NCBI GenBank assembly: GCA_905221605.1
Contig: CAJNDS010002095.1
Span: 202,501-266,500, forward strand
Reading direction: 5' to 3'
Source: Symbiodinium natans
Taxonomy: Eukaryota > Sar > Dinophyceae > Suessiales > Symbiodiniaceae
Length of the DNA: 64,000 nt
The translations under genes and the position numbers were made by a program. Each line of letters opens with the position of its first letter. The stretch's first letter is position 1. The notes below the pieces were generated by a model. That model searched no databases and had not been told where the DNA came from. It was given only the letters and a program-made list of their open reading frames with translations. Of the stretch, positions 19,351 to 31,135 are shown in pieces.

Positions 19351-19427
19351 CCTAAAGATCCAAATATTTCCAGGGTTTGGGGTTTAGGGTTTCGGGCCCA
19401 AATAACTCCTAAAGGTCAGGTCCATAT

Positions 19428-19465
<38 letters not shown>
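19428..19465 (+). repeat. Poly-G tract, 38 bp
   Basis: An uninterrupted G run. ORFs through it encode polyglycine only. Confidence 0.95.
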
Positions 19466-19466
<1 letters not shown>

Positions 19467-19770
19467 AAACCCTCTTGCAGGTTCCCAGAAAAAGGATTCT
19501 CATATTTGGCGGTCTGTTAGGGGAACCCCGATTTTGGGAAATGGCCATATACCTCGGGGTTTAGGGTTTAGGGGTGGGTCTAGTATACTTTATACCCTGG
19601 CCCTCAAGATATTAAGCTACTGTAGAGGAACCCCTGTAAGGCCAATGTATGTACCCAATCTCCAATCCGAAAGGCCACACCCTATCCGTCAGGCTCCACT
19701 AGCCCCAAAAGTCCTGAACAGCAGTCTTTGGGTTCTAAAGGTCCTCGGAAACAACAGCTTTTGAAGTGAA

Positions 19771-20042
19771 GAAAGCCTCATCGGCGTGTGCTGCATGGGC
19801 CTCACAACTGAGTGCCCCTTGGAGGTTTCTGGTGCCAGAGGCTGCCAGGCCAGTGGCCAAGAGGCTTGCTGAAGATGTTGCCAAGCTAGCAGGCGGGTGG
19901 CAGGCACATCTCGGCAAATCGGCGAACGGAGATGTCGCCATCCTTTGTCCAGCGACATCGACGTCCCAAGAGAAGCCTTCTCAGCTCTCATCGCCGGTTG
20001 CCGTCAGTTCAAGACGATGGCCAGCACTTTTGGCAAATGGGA
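19771..20042 (+). CDS. Candidate plus-strand exon, about 90 codons
   Basis: After GTGAAG the frame reads KASSACAAWASQLSAPWRFL, then EAARPVAKRLAEDVAKLAGG and onward to ALLANG, where it runs into CCCTAAA repeat. The central part is an amphipathic-helix-like Ala/Lys/Glu segment. Antisense frames are also open but lower in complexity. The product is unknown. Confidence 0.4.
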
Positions 20043-21620
20043 CCCTAAACCCTAAACCCTTAACCCTTATAAACCCTAAACCCTCAACCCGCAACCCTCA
20101 ACCCTCAACCCGCAACCCCTGACCCTCTGTTGGGCAGCAAGAGCCGCGTCTCCAGTATCGCTGGCTGCGGCTTGGCCATCATGTCATTGCGCTGTTGCTT
20201 TAGAGGACGCTACCAATCTCAAAGACTACATATATTATACATATATATATATATATATATACATATGCATCTATTTTTCTATATGCATATATATATATAT
20301 GACACATGTTCCCAAGTGGCAACTTGCAAGCTCTTCATATATACACCCTTAACATACTAAAGGAACCCTAAATGATTGCCCAAGATGGACCTTATATGAA
20401 GCCCCCTGTCTCCAGCAGCCACTAATGGCCCACGTGCAGAGATAGAGCCTTCAACCCTAAACCCTACACCCTAAACCGCAAAGCCTAAACCCAAACCCAA
20501 ACCCCTACGCCCAAACCCCTAGCCCTGAACAAAAACCCTTAAACTCCCTAAACTCCCTACACTCCCTACAACCCGAGCCTGGCTCGAAGTCCACTGCAGG
20601 CCGAAGCGCTTGAGCCACACCTGGGTTTGGGGTGTGGGTTTAGGGTTCAGGGTTTAAATTCGGGTTCAGGGTTTAGGGTTTAGGGTTTAGGGTTCAGGGT
20701 TTACGGGTCAGTGTTGAGGGACTAGGGCGTAGGCTTGTAGGGTTTTAGGGTTTGAGGGCTTTAGGGATTTAGGGTGTTAGGCGTTAAGGGTTTAAGGGTT
20801 TAGGGCTTGAATTGGGGGTTCCGGGTTTCAAGGAACTTAAAAGCACACTACGAACCTATGATGTCAAACGAGGTGTCGAGGTGTTTCTTAAACAACTTCA
20901 ACTTTTAGTAGGGAGCCCTAGTATGTGTGCATGTTTCTCCTGCGGACTCCCGGGTCCTAAACCCTAAACCCCCAAAGCTCTAACTGGGGATTTCCGAACA
21001 TAGGGGTGCCTTATTGGGGTCCTTATTACAAGGGAATCCTGCTACTTGGGGGTCTATTTTCGGGGTCCCCTATCTTCGTAAAGCCCCAATTCGACCCGAA
21101 AACTCCAAACCCGGCGCGCAGGAGGGTTGTTCGGGGGATGTCGGGGTCAACCCTGATAGGGCTTGGTTAGGGTTCAGGTCTTAGGGCTTAGGATAGCTTA
21201 CTTCCCTGACCAAGATCCTAGATGCATTCTGACGGTGTTCAGGAATCTTCCGCAACTTCAACTAACCCCAAGCCCCCGAACCCTAAGCACCAAAGCCTGC
21301 CCCAAACCCGAACTGAAAGCCTGACCCCTAGTTCAAACCCTAAATCCTAAGTATATGTTCAACTATCTAAAGGCTCTTCCCGATGCATTTGTTGATCAGT
21401 AACTATTCCCTACTGGCCCATGTACCTATCTAGCATCCACTGGAGCTCTGAATCTTCTATGGAGTCCTAAACCCTATATGAAGTAGGGTTTATATTTGTT
21501 GCACCCCAAAAGGACACCAGGTATATACACTCACCAATATTAAAAAGGAACCTTATATACACCCTGCTTCATATAAACCCTGAATCCCTAAACCCCCACA
21601 AAGGCACATGAACCCATGGA
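20043..21620. other. Telomere remnants, AT microsatellite, unplaced unique sequence
   Basis: Decayed CCCTAAA at 20043-20118, a small island at 20128-20210, TA microsatellite at 20228-20305, decayed AACCC and TTTAGGG at 20450-20820, and unique sequence with inverted-repeat-like motifs at 20980-21070 and 21350-21560. No gene is supported. Confidence 0.5.
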
Positions 21621-21627
21621 AGTAGGC

Positions 21628-21709
21628 CCTCGCAGAGTTCCATGAGCTGGTGCCAGGTCGCATCACCACCCTGGACCTCATCGAAGAAGCTGAAGCCTCA
21701 GCAGAGGTT
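21628..21709 (+). CDS. Candidate exon island, plus strand
   Basis: After GAAGTAG the frame reads ALAEFHELVPGRITTLDLIE then EAEASAE and ends at CAGAG|GTTTAGGG, so the donor is the first telomere unit. Acidic, helix-like. The product is not recognised. Confidence 0.45.
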
Positions 21710-22288
21710 TAGGGTTTAGGGTTCAGGGTTCAGGGTTCAGGGTTTAGGGTTTAGGGTTTGGAAGACAAGAGGGGAACCGGTGGAGATGCAGTCAGAGTGC
21801 AGGTTCTTCTTGGGTAAAGGCTTCCGTGCGCAGCGGAGGTCATCAAAGATCAGGTATCATGTCTACCCACCTCTTGTAGTTGCAAGCCTCGCGAGAACCT
21901 TAAGCAGCTTAATGCCACCCTGAACCCTAAACCCTAAACTCTAAACCCTGAACCCGCAATTTTAAGTTGAAACCCGAAACCCTGGGCCATAAACCCTAAA
22001 CCCCAAACCCTATACCCCTAAAACCCTAAACCGCACTACACCTCACGGAGCCCTGTGCGCTCAAAGCCACAAACTCAACACGTCGAAGTCGAGACTCCAG
22101 TAAAGGGCTGATGAGGTTTTTAAAGTTTTTAGGGTTTAGGGTTTAGGGTTTAGGGTTTGAGGGTAAGTGTTCACGAATGAAGGTTGCACGCAACTATGAA
22201 GGTCTTGCCTGTTAAAGTTGTGCAGCTACTTAAGGGCTCAAAACTGAACGTTTGATTTGGGTCTGGGTGGTTTGGGGCCCTGAGGGTG

Positions 22289-22398
22289 TAGCCCAGTAAC
22301 CATATTCTTGAACCCTAAACCCTAAACCCTAGACCCTAAAACCTAAACCCCACGGTTTAGGGTTTAGGGTTTAGGGTAAAAAGGTACCGATGGGGCCA
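22289..22398. mobile_element. Element F1 copy interrupted by telomere repeats
   Basis: TAGCCCAGTAACCATAT at the left matches the 24668 copy. The right side (AAAAAGGTACCGATGGGGCC) is a diverged match to the other end. The interior is CCCTAAA followed by TTTAGGG instead of the usual element body. Confidence 0.4.
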
Positions 22399-22470
22399 CC
22401 AATTAACTGTTCAGTTGATTATGCGACCGCACCGGGGAGGCCCAGTTCAGGGCGAAGGCTGGGGCCCGTG

Positions 22471-22598
22471 TCCCCCTTAAGGGTCCATGTACTTCTATCC
22501 TAAACCCTAAACCCTAAACCCTAAACCCTAAACCCTAAATAGGCACCCTAAACCCTAAACCCTAAACCCTAAATAGGCACATGGACCCTGAGGGGGGG
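22471..22598. mobile_element. Inverted-repeat ends enclosing CCCTAAA arrays
   Basis: CCCCCTTAAGGGTCCATGTA at the left and ACATGGACCCTGAGGGGGGG at the right are complementary. Everything between is CCCTAAA repeat with a duplicated CTAAATAGGCAC. Confidence 0.55.
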
Positions 22599-22632
22599 TC
22601 CCAGGGACCAACTTCCGCGATACCAAAGACCT

Positions 22633-22792
22633 GTTGAGCCCAGTGGCGGGCCAGGTACTGCAGGCACATCGTGAGATTGAGCCTAAACCCTAAACCCTAA
22701 ACCCTAAACCCTAAACCTTAAACCCTAAACCCTAAACCCTACACCCAATCGAGATGTTGAGCCCAGTGGCGGGCCAGGTACTGCAGGCACAT
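22633..22792. repeat. 37-bp direct duplication flanking a CCCTAAA array
   Basis: An identical 37-bp segment (starting GTTGAGCCCAGTGGCGGGCC) lies at 22633-22669 and 22756-22792. A CCCTAAA array with short linkers fills the gap. Confidence 0.9.
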
Positions 22793-23771
22793 AATGGTCA
22801 AAGAGGTGGTGGAGAACACGTTTCCGGCCTGCCCAGAGGGGGAACTCGGGCCAATGAGGAGAAAGCTGGGAGGGCTTGACCCAATGTCCCCTTCCTGACG
22901 CGTAAGATGGCAGGCATGTGACTTCCCTCAACCCTAGACCCTAGACCCTAAACCCTAAACCCTAAACCTAAACCCTAAACACTATAAGCCTTAAACCCTG
23001 AGCCCTAAACGCTAGAGCCCTGGACCCTGAGGCACCCGAGGTTCCTTCTTGGTTTCGGGAGTACACGACGGCTTTAGGGTTCAGGGCGGAGGGTTTAGAG
23101 GCCGGAGTTTAGGGTTTAGGGTTTAGGGTTTCGGGTTTCGGGTTTCGGGTTTAGGGATTAGGGTTTCGGGTTAAGGGAGTGTGGTTCAGGTTCTATGGAC
23201 CTCTTCGGCTGTCAGAGGTGCTGTCACAGCTCGCAAGCTTTGGTGCTTGGGGGTTTGCAGGTGGCTAGACCCTAAACCGCAATTCCTGACGGCTCCTCCG
23301 GGGGGAGCTGCAGGTTGCATTTAAGCCATTTAAAGCCTGAATAGGGTTTAGGGTTCAGGGTTCAGGGTTTAGGGTTTAGGGTTTAGGGTTTATAGGGTTT
23401 AGGGTTTAGGGTTTAAAGAAGCCTGAACCCTTCAAATCCCAGACCTGGGGTTTGTGTTTAGGGACTCAGTTTAGGGTCCTAACAGCACCTAAAACCCAAG
23501 ACGGGAAGAACGAGCCCTGCATTCTGAAAGGCGAACGCCGCAACTGCCCCTGAAGAAGCCGAAACCCCATACCCCAAGCTGATGGGGCCTAAGTTGTGTG
23601 TTCTGTCGAGCCCCCCAAGACGCGAAAGCCCTGGCCTATGGGTTTAAGTTTAGAGTTTTGGGTTTAAGCGTACGAGTCCAGGACTGTGATAGTAAGCTCA
23701 GCGGACCATGCAAGGTAATTCGAAATTTCGGGCTCGGGCTGATGAGCTGAGGCGCATGTGGTTAGTTTCCT

Positions 23772-23853
23772 GAATTAGGGTCCCCTTTTGGGTTCCCATT
23801 ATGAGGCGGCACCCTTTAAAAAAGGGATCCTTAAAAAAGGGATCCTAATTAGA
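23772..23853. mobile_element. Short inverted-repeat element
   Basis: GAATTAGGGTCCCCTTTT at the left pairs with AAAAAAGGGATCCTAATT at the right. The unit AAAAAAGGGATCCTT is duplicated near the right end. Confidence 0.5.
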
Positions 23854-24012
23854 GAACTACCCATGTGCCTGAACCCATCGCTGGCTCCAGCCACAGAGGC
23901 AAATAACCTGGACACAGGAGGGCATCCAGGTCTCGAGCCAAGACTCTGAAATGTTAAGGTGGTACCCTTGGGTTTTGGGGACCAGTTTTAAGCACCTTTA
24001 AGGTAGTATAAG

Positions 24013-24180
24013 CATGACTCCGGCATCCGATACGGCTGGTCTTCGAACAACATGAGCGGACTCAGAAGCCTGATTGAATGCATGCTCAGGACCGCTCAAG
24101 ACGATGGTGATGAGCCCTGCCCCCTAGTCCCCAAAAAATTCCAAGTGCCCTGTGATGTTGCTGCAGAGAAAGAACGGAAA
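24013..24180 (+). CDS. Plus-strand exon, 56 codons, unknown product
   Basis: It is bounded by ATAAG at the left and GTAAAC donor at 24181; the length is exactly 56 codons. It reads HDSGIRYGWSSNNMSGLRSL, later AQDDGDEPCPLVPKKFQV and DVAAEKERK. The minus strand has stops in the corresponding frames, which makes the strand call firmer than for most islands. No domain is recognised. Confidence 0.5.
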
Positions 24181-24667
24181 GTAAACAATCATGCCCATTG
24201 AGGGTTTGGGGCGTCTGAGGGTTTGAGGGTTCAGAGTTCAGCATCATCCCTTTTTCAGCTTCTCCCCAGGACGCAACCGGCGAAGCACATAGAACGCCCA
24301 GGCGCCAAAGCAAAGGAGGGCAGAAATCCTACACCCTACACCCGCACCCCTGGGAGGATCCAAAAAGTAGATCCCTTGAAGGGTGCCGAAGAATGACCCA
24401 ATAGTAGTACAGGTTCCATTACGAGTTCCTAACAATGACCCCAAAGCAGTATAGGGTACCAATTCGGGGGCTCTACTTTTCGGATCCTCCCTAAACCCGA
24501 AACCCTAAACCCTAAACCCTAAACCCTAAACCCTAAGCTTCGAGGAGGACGCTGGATGCTTAATGCTTGGCGAGTAGCTGCCAAGATCAGGAGGAAGTTC
24601 AGCACGTTGACCTGTTTAGGGTTTAGGGTTTAGGGTTTAGGGTTTAGGGCAGTTCTGAACTGGTACA

Positions 24668-24774
24668 TGGCAGCCCAGTAACCACATTTTAGTAGGGGCA
24701 CCCCTATTTGGGGTTGGTTACTTTATCAGGGAATCTTGAACCAAAAAAGGGCAAAGGGTACCACTGGGCTGCCA
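24668..24774. mobile_element. Inverted-repeat element, family F1, uninterrupted copy
   Basis: TGGCAGCCCAGTAACC at the left and GGTACCACTGGGCTGCCA at the right are complementary ends of a 107-bp element. The body contains GGGCACCCC, GGTTGGTTACTTTAT and TTGAACCAAAAAAGGGC. Other copies are at 22289, 43376, 49827 and 55093. This copy is the reference for judging insertions in the others. Confidence 0.8.
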
Positions 24775-25654
24775 AGAGTACAAGGGCCTGTAGGTTCTCG
24801 GAATGAGATTTCTTAGGGAGTTGAGGGCTAAGTGTGATACATTTACAGAGTGGACAGGGATCATGAGGCTAACTACCACTTGCTGACGAAAGCCACCCCC
24901 CCCCCCCCACACACACAAAACAAATGTAAATCCCTAGATTGCCCTTTCAGGAACACTCTTTGTTTTTGAGGGGGGGGGGGTTCTTCAGCAAACAATGGAT
25001 AAAGTGAGGTAATTTCTTAGAGGTGCTTGCTCGAAGCCGGCGTGAAGCCTCAAGCCCCCGCGGGTTGACCTAGCACATAACCCCCCCCCCCCTAAACCCT
25101 AAACCCTAAACCCTAAACCCTAAACCATAAAGAGTAGAGAGTATATCCGAAAAGGACCCAACAGCTTTTTCCAACATCCTCGGCGCTAAGCCTACAGCCC
25201 CTCTCCAACCCTTACACCTGCACCCTACAAGCCATCAACCCCCACCCTACAAGGCTCCAAGGAGTCTTTTTAGTAGGGCCCAACATGGCCCAACGGCCTT
25301 TTGGGTACCCCAAGACCAGAAGTTTTACATGCTGCTGTATGATTCAGAGCATTCCCCCCCTGTGATGCGCGGTCGGCCTCTTGCATACTGAGCCCAAACA
25401 CCAGCACCTGAAGGAGGTGTTTTTTTTTTTTTGGGGGGGGTTCTATAGGTGCCGGAAGAATTACTAGTGGCATAACCTTCTGGGCCCCTGTATAAAATAT
25501 CAAATGACCCCCAAAACCCTGTTCTAATGATTAAAGCACCTTATGCTATGTAAGCGAGGGTTTAGGTGTTCAGGGGCTTTGCGGTTCGGATCTAGGAGCT
25601 TGGACTTACAGCGGTTCAGGCTTTAGGTATCCTAGCTGTTTAGGGTTTGGGGTC

Positions 25655-25845
25655 AACGGCGGTATCCTCTGTTTGACACATGGGATTAAACACGTGCTGG
25701 CCGCTTCGAGGTCGCATCCTTGGATGTCGGATGCCTGAAACGAAGTTCCGTGAAGGTCAATGTCAATGTTGCCTATGCCCAACAGTTTCCAGTGAGACGT
25801 TTGTGCCGGAAAATATGGCAGCTTAAATGTTTGTTTAGCCAACTC
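25655..25845 (-). CDS. Candidate minus-strand exon
   Basis: After AACCTCAG the frame reads ELAKQTFKLPYFPAQTSHWK, then LLGIGNIDIDLHGTSFQA and AASTCLIPCVKQRIPPL, and runs into telomere-derived sequence. An overlapping plus frame exists at 25720-25908, but the minus reading has more balanced composition. The product is unknown. Confidence 0.45.
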
Positions 25846-25984
25846 CTGAGGTTATGCACACAAGGGCATCGCCCTTCCCAAGAACGATCTGACCTGCACA
25901 TTAACTAATACCAAAACGCATGCATGCCCCTACACATTCTGGTGATGCGAGCAAAAGATATTGTTGCGCAGGGCGCAGGGGCAA

Positions 25985-26070
25985 GGGTTTAGGGTTTAGG
26001 GTTTAGGGTTTAAAAGTTTAGGGTTTAGGGTTTAGGGTTTAGGGTTTAGGGTTTAGGGTTTAGGGTTACC
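25985..26070 (+). repeat. TTTAGGG array
   Basis: About twelve units with one TTTAAAAG interruption. Confidence 0.95.
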
Positions 26071-26799
26071 TTAGGCTCACCAATTCGCCCAACAAGCTTG
26101 CAGAAGAAGGCCATTGGGCCCATTAGAGTCCCTGGAGCCCTAGGGCTACAGTAAACTCCAGAAAGTTGGGACATGGCTTCAGGATGATTCGAGCTGGGAT
26201 TCACCTTCGTATAGGGTTTAGGGTTTAGGGTTTAGGGTTTAAGGTTTAGGGACCTTTTGGGGTATGGGGAGAAGGATGTTCCAACTTTTTGCAGCCTTAG
26301 GGCTCAGGGCTTAGGATGTACTGGGTTTTCATGGCTGGGGCCCGCGCGAGTAGCAGCGCGGAAAGATAAACATGGGCCTGGGCCGGCGCTCCGGCGGTCC
26401 CGTTTGCAGTAGTAAGGGGCTTGGGGGCTTTAGGCGTATGGTTAAGGGTTTAGGGTCTTGAGGTTTCAAGGCTTTTTTGGGAGTCGAAGATTTTGGTTTG
26501 GGGTTTTGTGGGGGATTTTGGAGGTTCAGGGTTGGTTTAGGGTTTAGGGTTTCGAGGTCTAGGGTTTAAGGTTTCGGGCTTGGGGTGAATGGTTCACCTC
26601 TAGAGCAACCCAATACCCTCTAGCAACAGGGATTGGGCCTTGATTCGGGTTTGGGCTTTAGGGCTAGGGGTGGACCCTGCAGCCCTCACTCACTCACTCA
26701 CTCGCTACTGGGTTGGGTTTGGGGGGAGTTGGGGGGGAGGCCTGCAAAACTATCCGAGTTTCTATGCTTTAAAAGGGTCATAGAAAAGAGTACGGCCCC

Positions 26800-26935
26800 G
26801 TACCGCCCCTGCTAAAGATCCAACGCAAGTCGCGCAATCCATCCCAACACCCAACACCCAGCCAAAAGGCCTGCAGCGGGAGGAACTCCATCCAAGAGGG
26901 GATGAGCCACCTGCAGTGGGCTTAAGCCTAAACCC
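26800..26935. CDS. Candidate island, strand undecided
   Basis: Plus reads KIQRKSRNPSQHPTPSQKAC and ends HLQWA with TAA. Minus is also open (VPPAAGLLAGCWVLG). There is no domain. Confidence 0.25.
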
Positions 26936-27719
26936 GAAACCCTAAGCTTTAAGACACTAAGACCTAACAACAAGCCACCCTGGGGTTTAGGGTATAGGGC
27001 TTAGGGTTTAGTACTTTAGGGCCGAAAGCCCGAAACCCTAAACCCTAAGTGTAGTTACTATGGTCTCTAGGGTCCTTGTGGCTCCAACTACCCAAACATC
27101 TTGCGCCAAACCCCAAGCCTCTGAGCCCTAACTTTCTCAAGCTGAAGCAGTTTGGGCTTTGAGGTTTATATGTGCCCAAGCAGGCACGCAAACAAAGGAT
27201 TCTACAAAGAGGGTTTTCCAGAATCCCTGTAGGCGCCCACTAGAAGGATCCTTATGTTGATGTGGCTTTTGGGGCCCTTAGATTAGTTTAGGGTTTAAGG
27301 TCGGTTTAATGTTTTGTTGCTCTTTGGGGCGCGTGGAAAATTGGGAGGGCTTGGTGGCTAAGAGGTTGACTATTCTTAACTAGAGCTAGGGGCCTTACAA
27401 AATCCAACATACTACAGGTACAACTCCTACTTAGTTGCCCAATACCCTGGCCCAAAAAAGTTTAAACTTTTCTTTTAGTAGGGGTTTAGTATACCAAAAA
27501 AGCTTAAAGTTCACCTATTGGGCTCCTAAGCCTAAAGCCCGGCCACAAAAACGCTTTAGGGAACCGGGTCGAAGCTGCAAAGCTTTCTGATTCCGACGGG
27601 TTTGGGAATTTTGGGGGGCACCATGACCCGTGAACCCTAAACCCTAAACCCTAAACCCTAAACCCTAAACCCTAAACCCTAAACTCTAAACCCTAACTCT
27701 AAACCCTAAGCCCTAAACC

Positions 27720-27795
27720 CAGTGCTGATGAGCCGCGTCAAGAATCTCTCCTCCATGCGGGGCCCACGGAAGTAGCGCCTGCCAAGGAAGAAGAC
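27720..27795 (-). CDS. Candidate exon island, minus strand
   Basis: After CTTGGCAG the frame reads RYFRGPRMEERFLTRLISTG and runs into a CCCTAAA/TTTAGGG boundary. It may belong to the minus-strand gene seen at 31-40 kb. Confidence 0.35.
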
Positions 27796-28059
27796 CCACA
27801 AACAAAAAGCATCAAACCCTAAAGGACCTGAATAAGGTTTCGAGTTAGGGTTTAGGATTTAGGATTTAGGGTTTAGGGTTTAGGGTTTAGGATTTAGGGT
27901 TTAGGGTTTAGGATTTAGGGTTTAGCACCAAAAAAAAAGTCCTCAAACCCAAACAGTAGCAGACCTTTTTGCAAAATCAGCGCCACCCTGGAACACCTCC
28001 AGAACACCTTCAAGGTTTGGGGCAGTTTAGGGTTAGGGTCTATAGGGTTTAGGGTCTAC

Positions 28060-28870
28060 GGTTTTCGGGCAAACCCTAACTCGAAAAACCCAAAAGCTCG
28101 GTTAACAACACAAAAACACTTAAAGCTCTAAAGAACAATAAGTACCAAAGTTTCCTAAATCCTGAACCCTAAAACCCCAAATCCGAAACACCAAACTCCC
28201 CAAAAACCCAAAAACCTGAACCCTAAACCCAAATCCAAAGACTCAAAAAAACAATAAAACCTAAATCCTTAAAACCAAACCCGAAGCGCCAAAACCCAAA
28301 AAAATTCTAACAGCTAAACCCCTGACACCCTAAACCTAAACCCAATAACCCCACGCCCTAAAACCCCCAAAAAAAAACCGACACCCTAAAACAAAAACTC
28401 AAGCACTAAACCTTGAAAACCCCCAGAAGCACCCTGCGTCCTAAAACCCCAAACCCTAAACCCTAAACCCTAAACCCCAAACCTAAACCCAAGAAACCCT
28501 AAAACCTAAACCCTAAACCCTAAACCCTGAACCCTGAACCCTAAACCTAGAAACCCTTGAAAACCCAAGAACCCTACGTCCTAAAACCCCAAACCCTAAA
28601 CCCTAAACCCCAAACCCTAAACCCCAAACCCCAAACCCCAAACCTAAACCCTAAACCCTAAACCCTATACCCTTAACCCTAAACCTAGAAACCCTTGAAA
28701 ACCCAAGAACCCTACGTCCTAAAACCCCCAGAAACCCTAAACCCTAAACCCCAAACCTAAACCCAAGAGACCCTAAACCCTAAACCCTAAACCCTAAACC
28801 CTAAACCCCAAACCCCAAACCCCAAACCTAAACCCAAGAACCCTACGTCCTAAAACCCCCAGAAACCCTC
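28060..28870 (-). repeat. AAACCC-rich tract with a ~140-bp higher-order repeat
   Basis: Decayed CCCTAAA from 28060, then a compound unit containing AGAAACCCTTGAAAACCC and AAGAACCCTACGTCCTAAAA, seen near 28548 and 28686, with diverged or partial copies near 28405 and 28832. Between the anchors are CCCTAAA and CCCCAAA units. Confidence 0.85.
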
Positions 28871-28928
28871 AGCCTCTTGGGGGTGCGATGGACGAAGTCG
28901 CCGGACAGGGAAGCCTGGGATGGCACCT
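28865..28928 (-). CDS. Small candidate exon island, minus strand
   Basis: The minus frame reads SLSGDFVHRTPKRL after CCATCCCAG. It is bounded by telomere repeats on both sides. Confidence 0.25.
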
Positions 28929-29810
28929 GAGGGTTTAGGGTTTAGGGTTTAGGGTTTAGGGTTTAGGGTTTGGGGTTTAGGGTTTAGGATTTCAGGGTTT
29001 CTAGGGTTTCTAGGGTTTTGGTTCTAGCGGTTAGGTTTGAAGTTTAAGTGTCTGAGGGTCCTAAGGGTTTTAGAGTTTAGTATTTCGTGTTCGTGTGTTA
29101 GGTGTTTAAGGTCTGTCAAGGCTGTTAAGGTGTTAGAGTCTAGATCTCAGAGTCTTCAGGAATTGTTTAGGATGTATGTCAGCGTGCAAGGTCTCTACCG
29201 GGGAGGCCTACAGAATGTATTCGTCGGACAGTCCCCGCTGACACCTATTCAGAAGCTGTGGGTTTTCCTAAGACCTCCACCTTCCTCCCTCAAACCTACA
29301 CCCTACACCCTAACCCCTCCACTTCCTGAAGCCCTAAGCCCTAAGTGTTATACTGGGGTTCGCTAGCGACCTCGGAGAAAACAAGGGTTCATGGTTTGGG
29401 GGTTTTGGGGTGTTTAGGGTTTAGGGCTTAGTTTGAGGTTTAGGGCTTGGGGTTTAGGGTTTAGGGTGCTCTTGTTTAGGGCGTTGGGCATCCGAGCATG
29501 AAACAATCCAGACCTGACCATCCTAAACCTACAAGGAAACGCCCGCCCTACTAAACTTAATACAGTCAAGGGAGTTATAACATAATTTGCGATCCATATA
29601 TCCCAACTTTGGGTCCTTATAACTCTACTTATAACTAGTGGGGGCCCCTCCGTGTACCAGCTGAACCATTAGTGCCTAGAATTTCTGTATGTGGGGTACT
29701 GGAGTCGGGTAGGCGCACCCGAAGCTAGCCCCCAAGTCCCGTAGAACGCTGGGGCTTCGGGGGTGTGGGCTGGGGTTTGTGGTTTAGGGTTCAACCCTAA
29801 ATCCTCCCAA

Positions 29811-29992
29811 GGGCTTCGTGTGCAGTGTCTACAGTAGCGGCCTCGTACATCCTGCGAGAAGGCTTGGCTGCGAACCGGACCGTCCTGGCCACTCCGAGAA
29901 GTATATCCGGTCTGACCAAAGGTTTCTCGGGCGTAGGGGTTGTTCGAGTCGAAAGGTCCGTTAAAGGGATGGAACAGGCGATGAGAGTCTCT
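29811..29992. CDS. Candidate exon island, about 60 codons, strand undecided
   Basis: Minus reads SHRLFHPFNGPFDSNNPYAR, then FGQTGYTSRSGQDGPVRS. Plus reads ASYILREGLAANRTVLATPR and onward to GMEQAMRVS. Both are open across the island. Minus agrees with the neighbouring model. Confidence 0.4.
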
Positions 29993-30064
29993 TAGACGAG
30001 GAACCCTTCCAGAAAGAGGAACCTACCTTCCAAGAGTTATATTGGGATTCGCGGTGTAGGGAAT

Positions 30065-30147
30065 TTTGAACAACTACCGGTTAGACCCAGTTGGGTTTAG
30101 GGTTTGCGGCGCGGGGGAAGTTTGAACAACTACCAGTTAGGCCCAGT
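30065..30147. repeat. 27-bp direct duplication flanking a telomere-type tract
   Basis: TTTGAACAACTACCGGTTAG at 30065 and its copy at 30121 (2 mismatches over 27 bp) flank a short TTTAGGG-containing stretch. Confidence 0.85.
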
Positions 30148-31135
30148 CCTGCTGTCCTTAATGTGGGTACCTACCTTGATGGCCAGCATAAAGAAACACA
30201 GGTCATTTGGGTGTCTAGGTGAAGCATGGTCTGGTCCCTTAAGTTCTCTAAACGCTATTCCTAGAAAAGGAACCCAGTTACAACTCTACCCATGAACCAA
30301 CAAGTGGCGACACGACCCAAGCCTGAACTGCCAACAAGTTCCGAGCCCACAAAGAGGGTTTAGGGTTTAGGGTTTAGGGTTTAGGGTTTAGGGTTTAGGG
30401 TTTAGGGTTTAGGGTTGACACTGTAAAGGCTCTGAAACATATTCTTAGGGTTTCGGGTTTGGGGCTCTCGTGACATACCCAGCAGAAGCTAGAGTAGGGG
30501 CTTCACTAGCTGTTAGACCATAGGAACCTGTGAGCCCACAACGAGGTATAGGGATTCAACTAGGGTTGTAAGGGTTAAGGGTTGAGGGTTTGGGGTTTCG
30601 ACCTTAGGGTCTTTGGGCTGGAGGGTTTAAGGTGTGAAGGTGTTTAGATGTGGAGCTTATAGGGTTCAGAGTGTACACTGCCGGCCTCGAGTCGTGGTGG
30701 CTCCTGACGCTTGCCACCTGCTCCTGTAGGATGCCAGGAGAAAGAGACTTGAGGGTGCGGCCCTTAATCCCTTCCCCCTTTTATTACATGAAACCCTAAT
30801 GATAAAAACTCTTTCCGGAAAATCCTGCCGAAACCAACCCCGCCTTTAAAACCCTATTCCGAATTAGGGGGGGGGGGTTCAGGCCTCCAAGAAACCCCTC
30901 AACACCAATAAAACCCTCAGAGGGTTACTTAAGTTGATTACTTGAGTAACACTGAAGTCTCATGAATTCTGACATTTCGATAAGAATACCCCCTAATTAT
31001 ATAAAAAAAAAAAAAACAGTTTTCGAATTTTTAAGGGGGGGGGGGGGGAGCCCCCCCGTTTAATAAAAGGGGGAAGGGAAAATCCTTTTGGGTTTAGGGT
31101 TTAGGGTTTAGGGTCTAGGGTTTCGGGTTTGAGGC

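Noticed and set aside
31010-31080. Poly-A plus G-rich stretch as a retroposon tail
   Set aside because: An A14 run near G and C runs exists, but no adjacent element body or target duplication could be identified.
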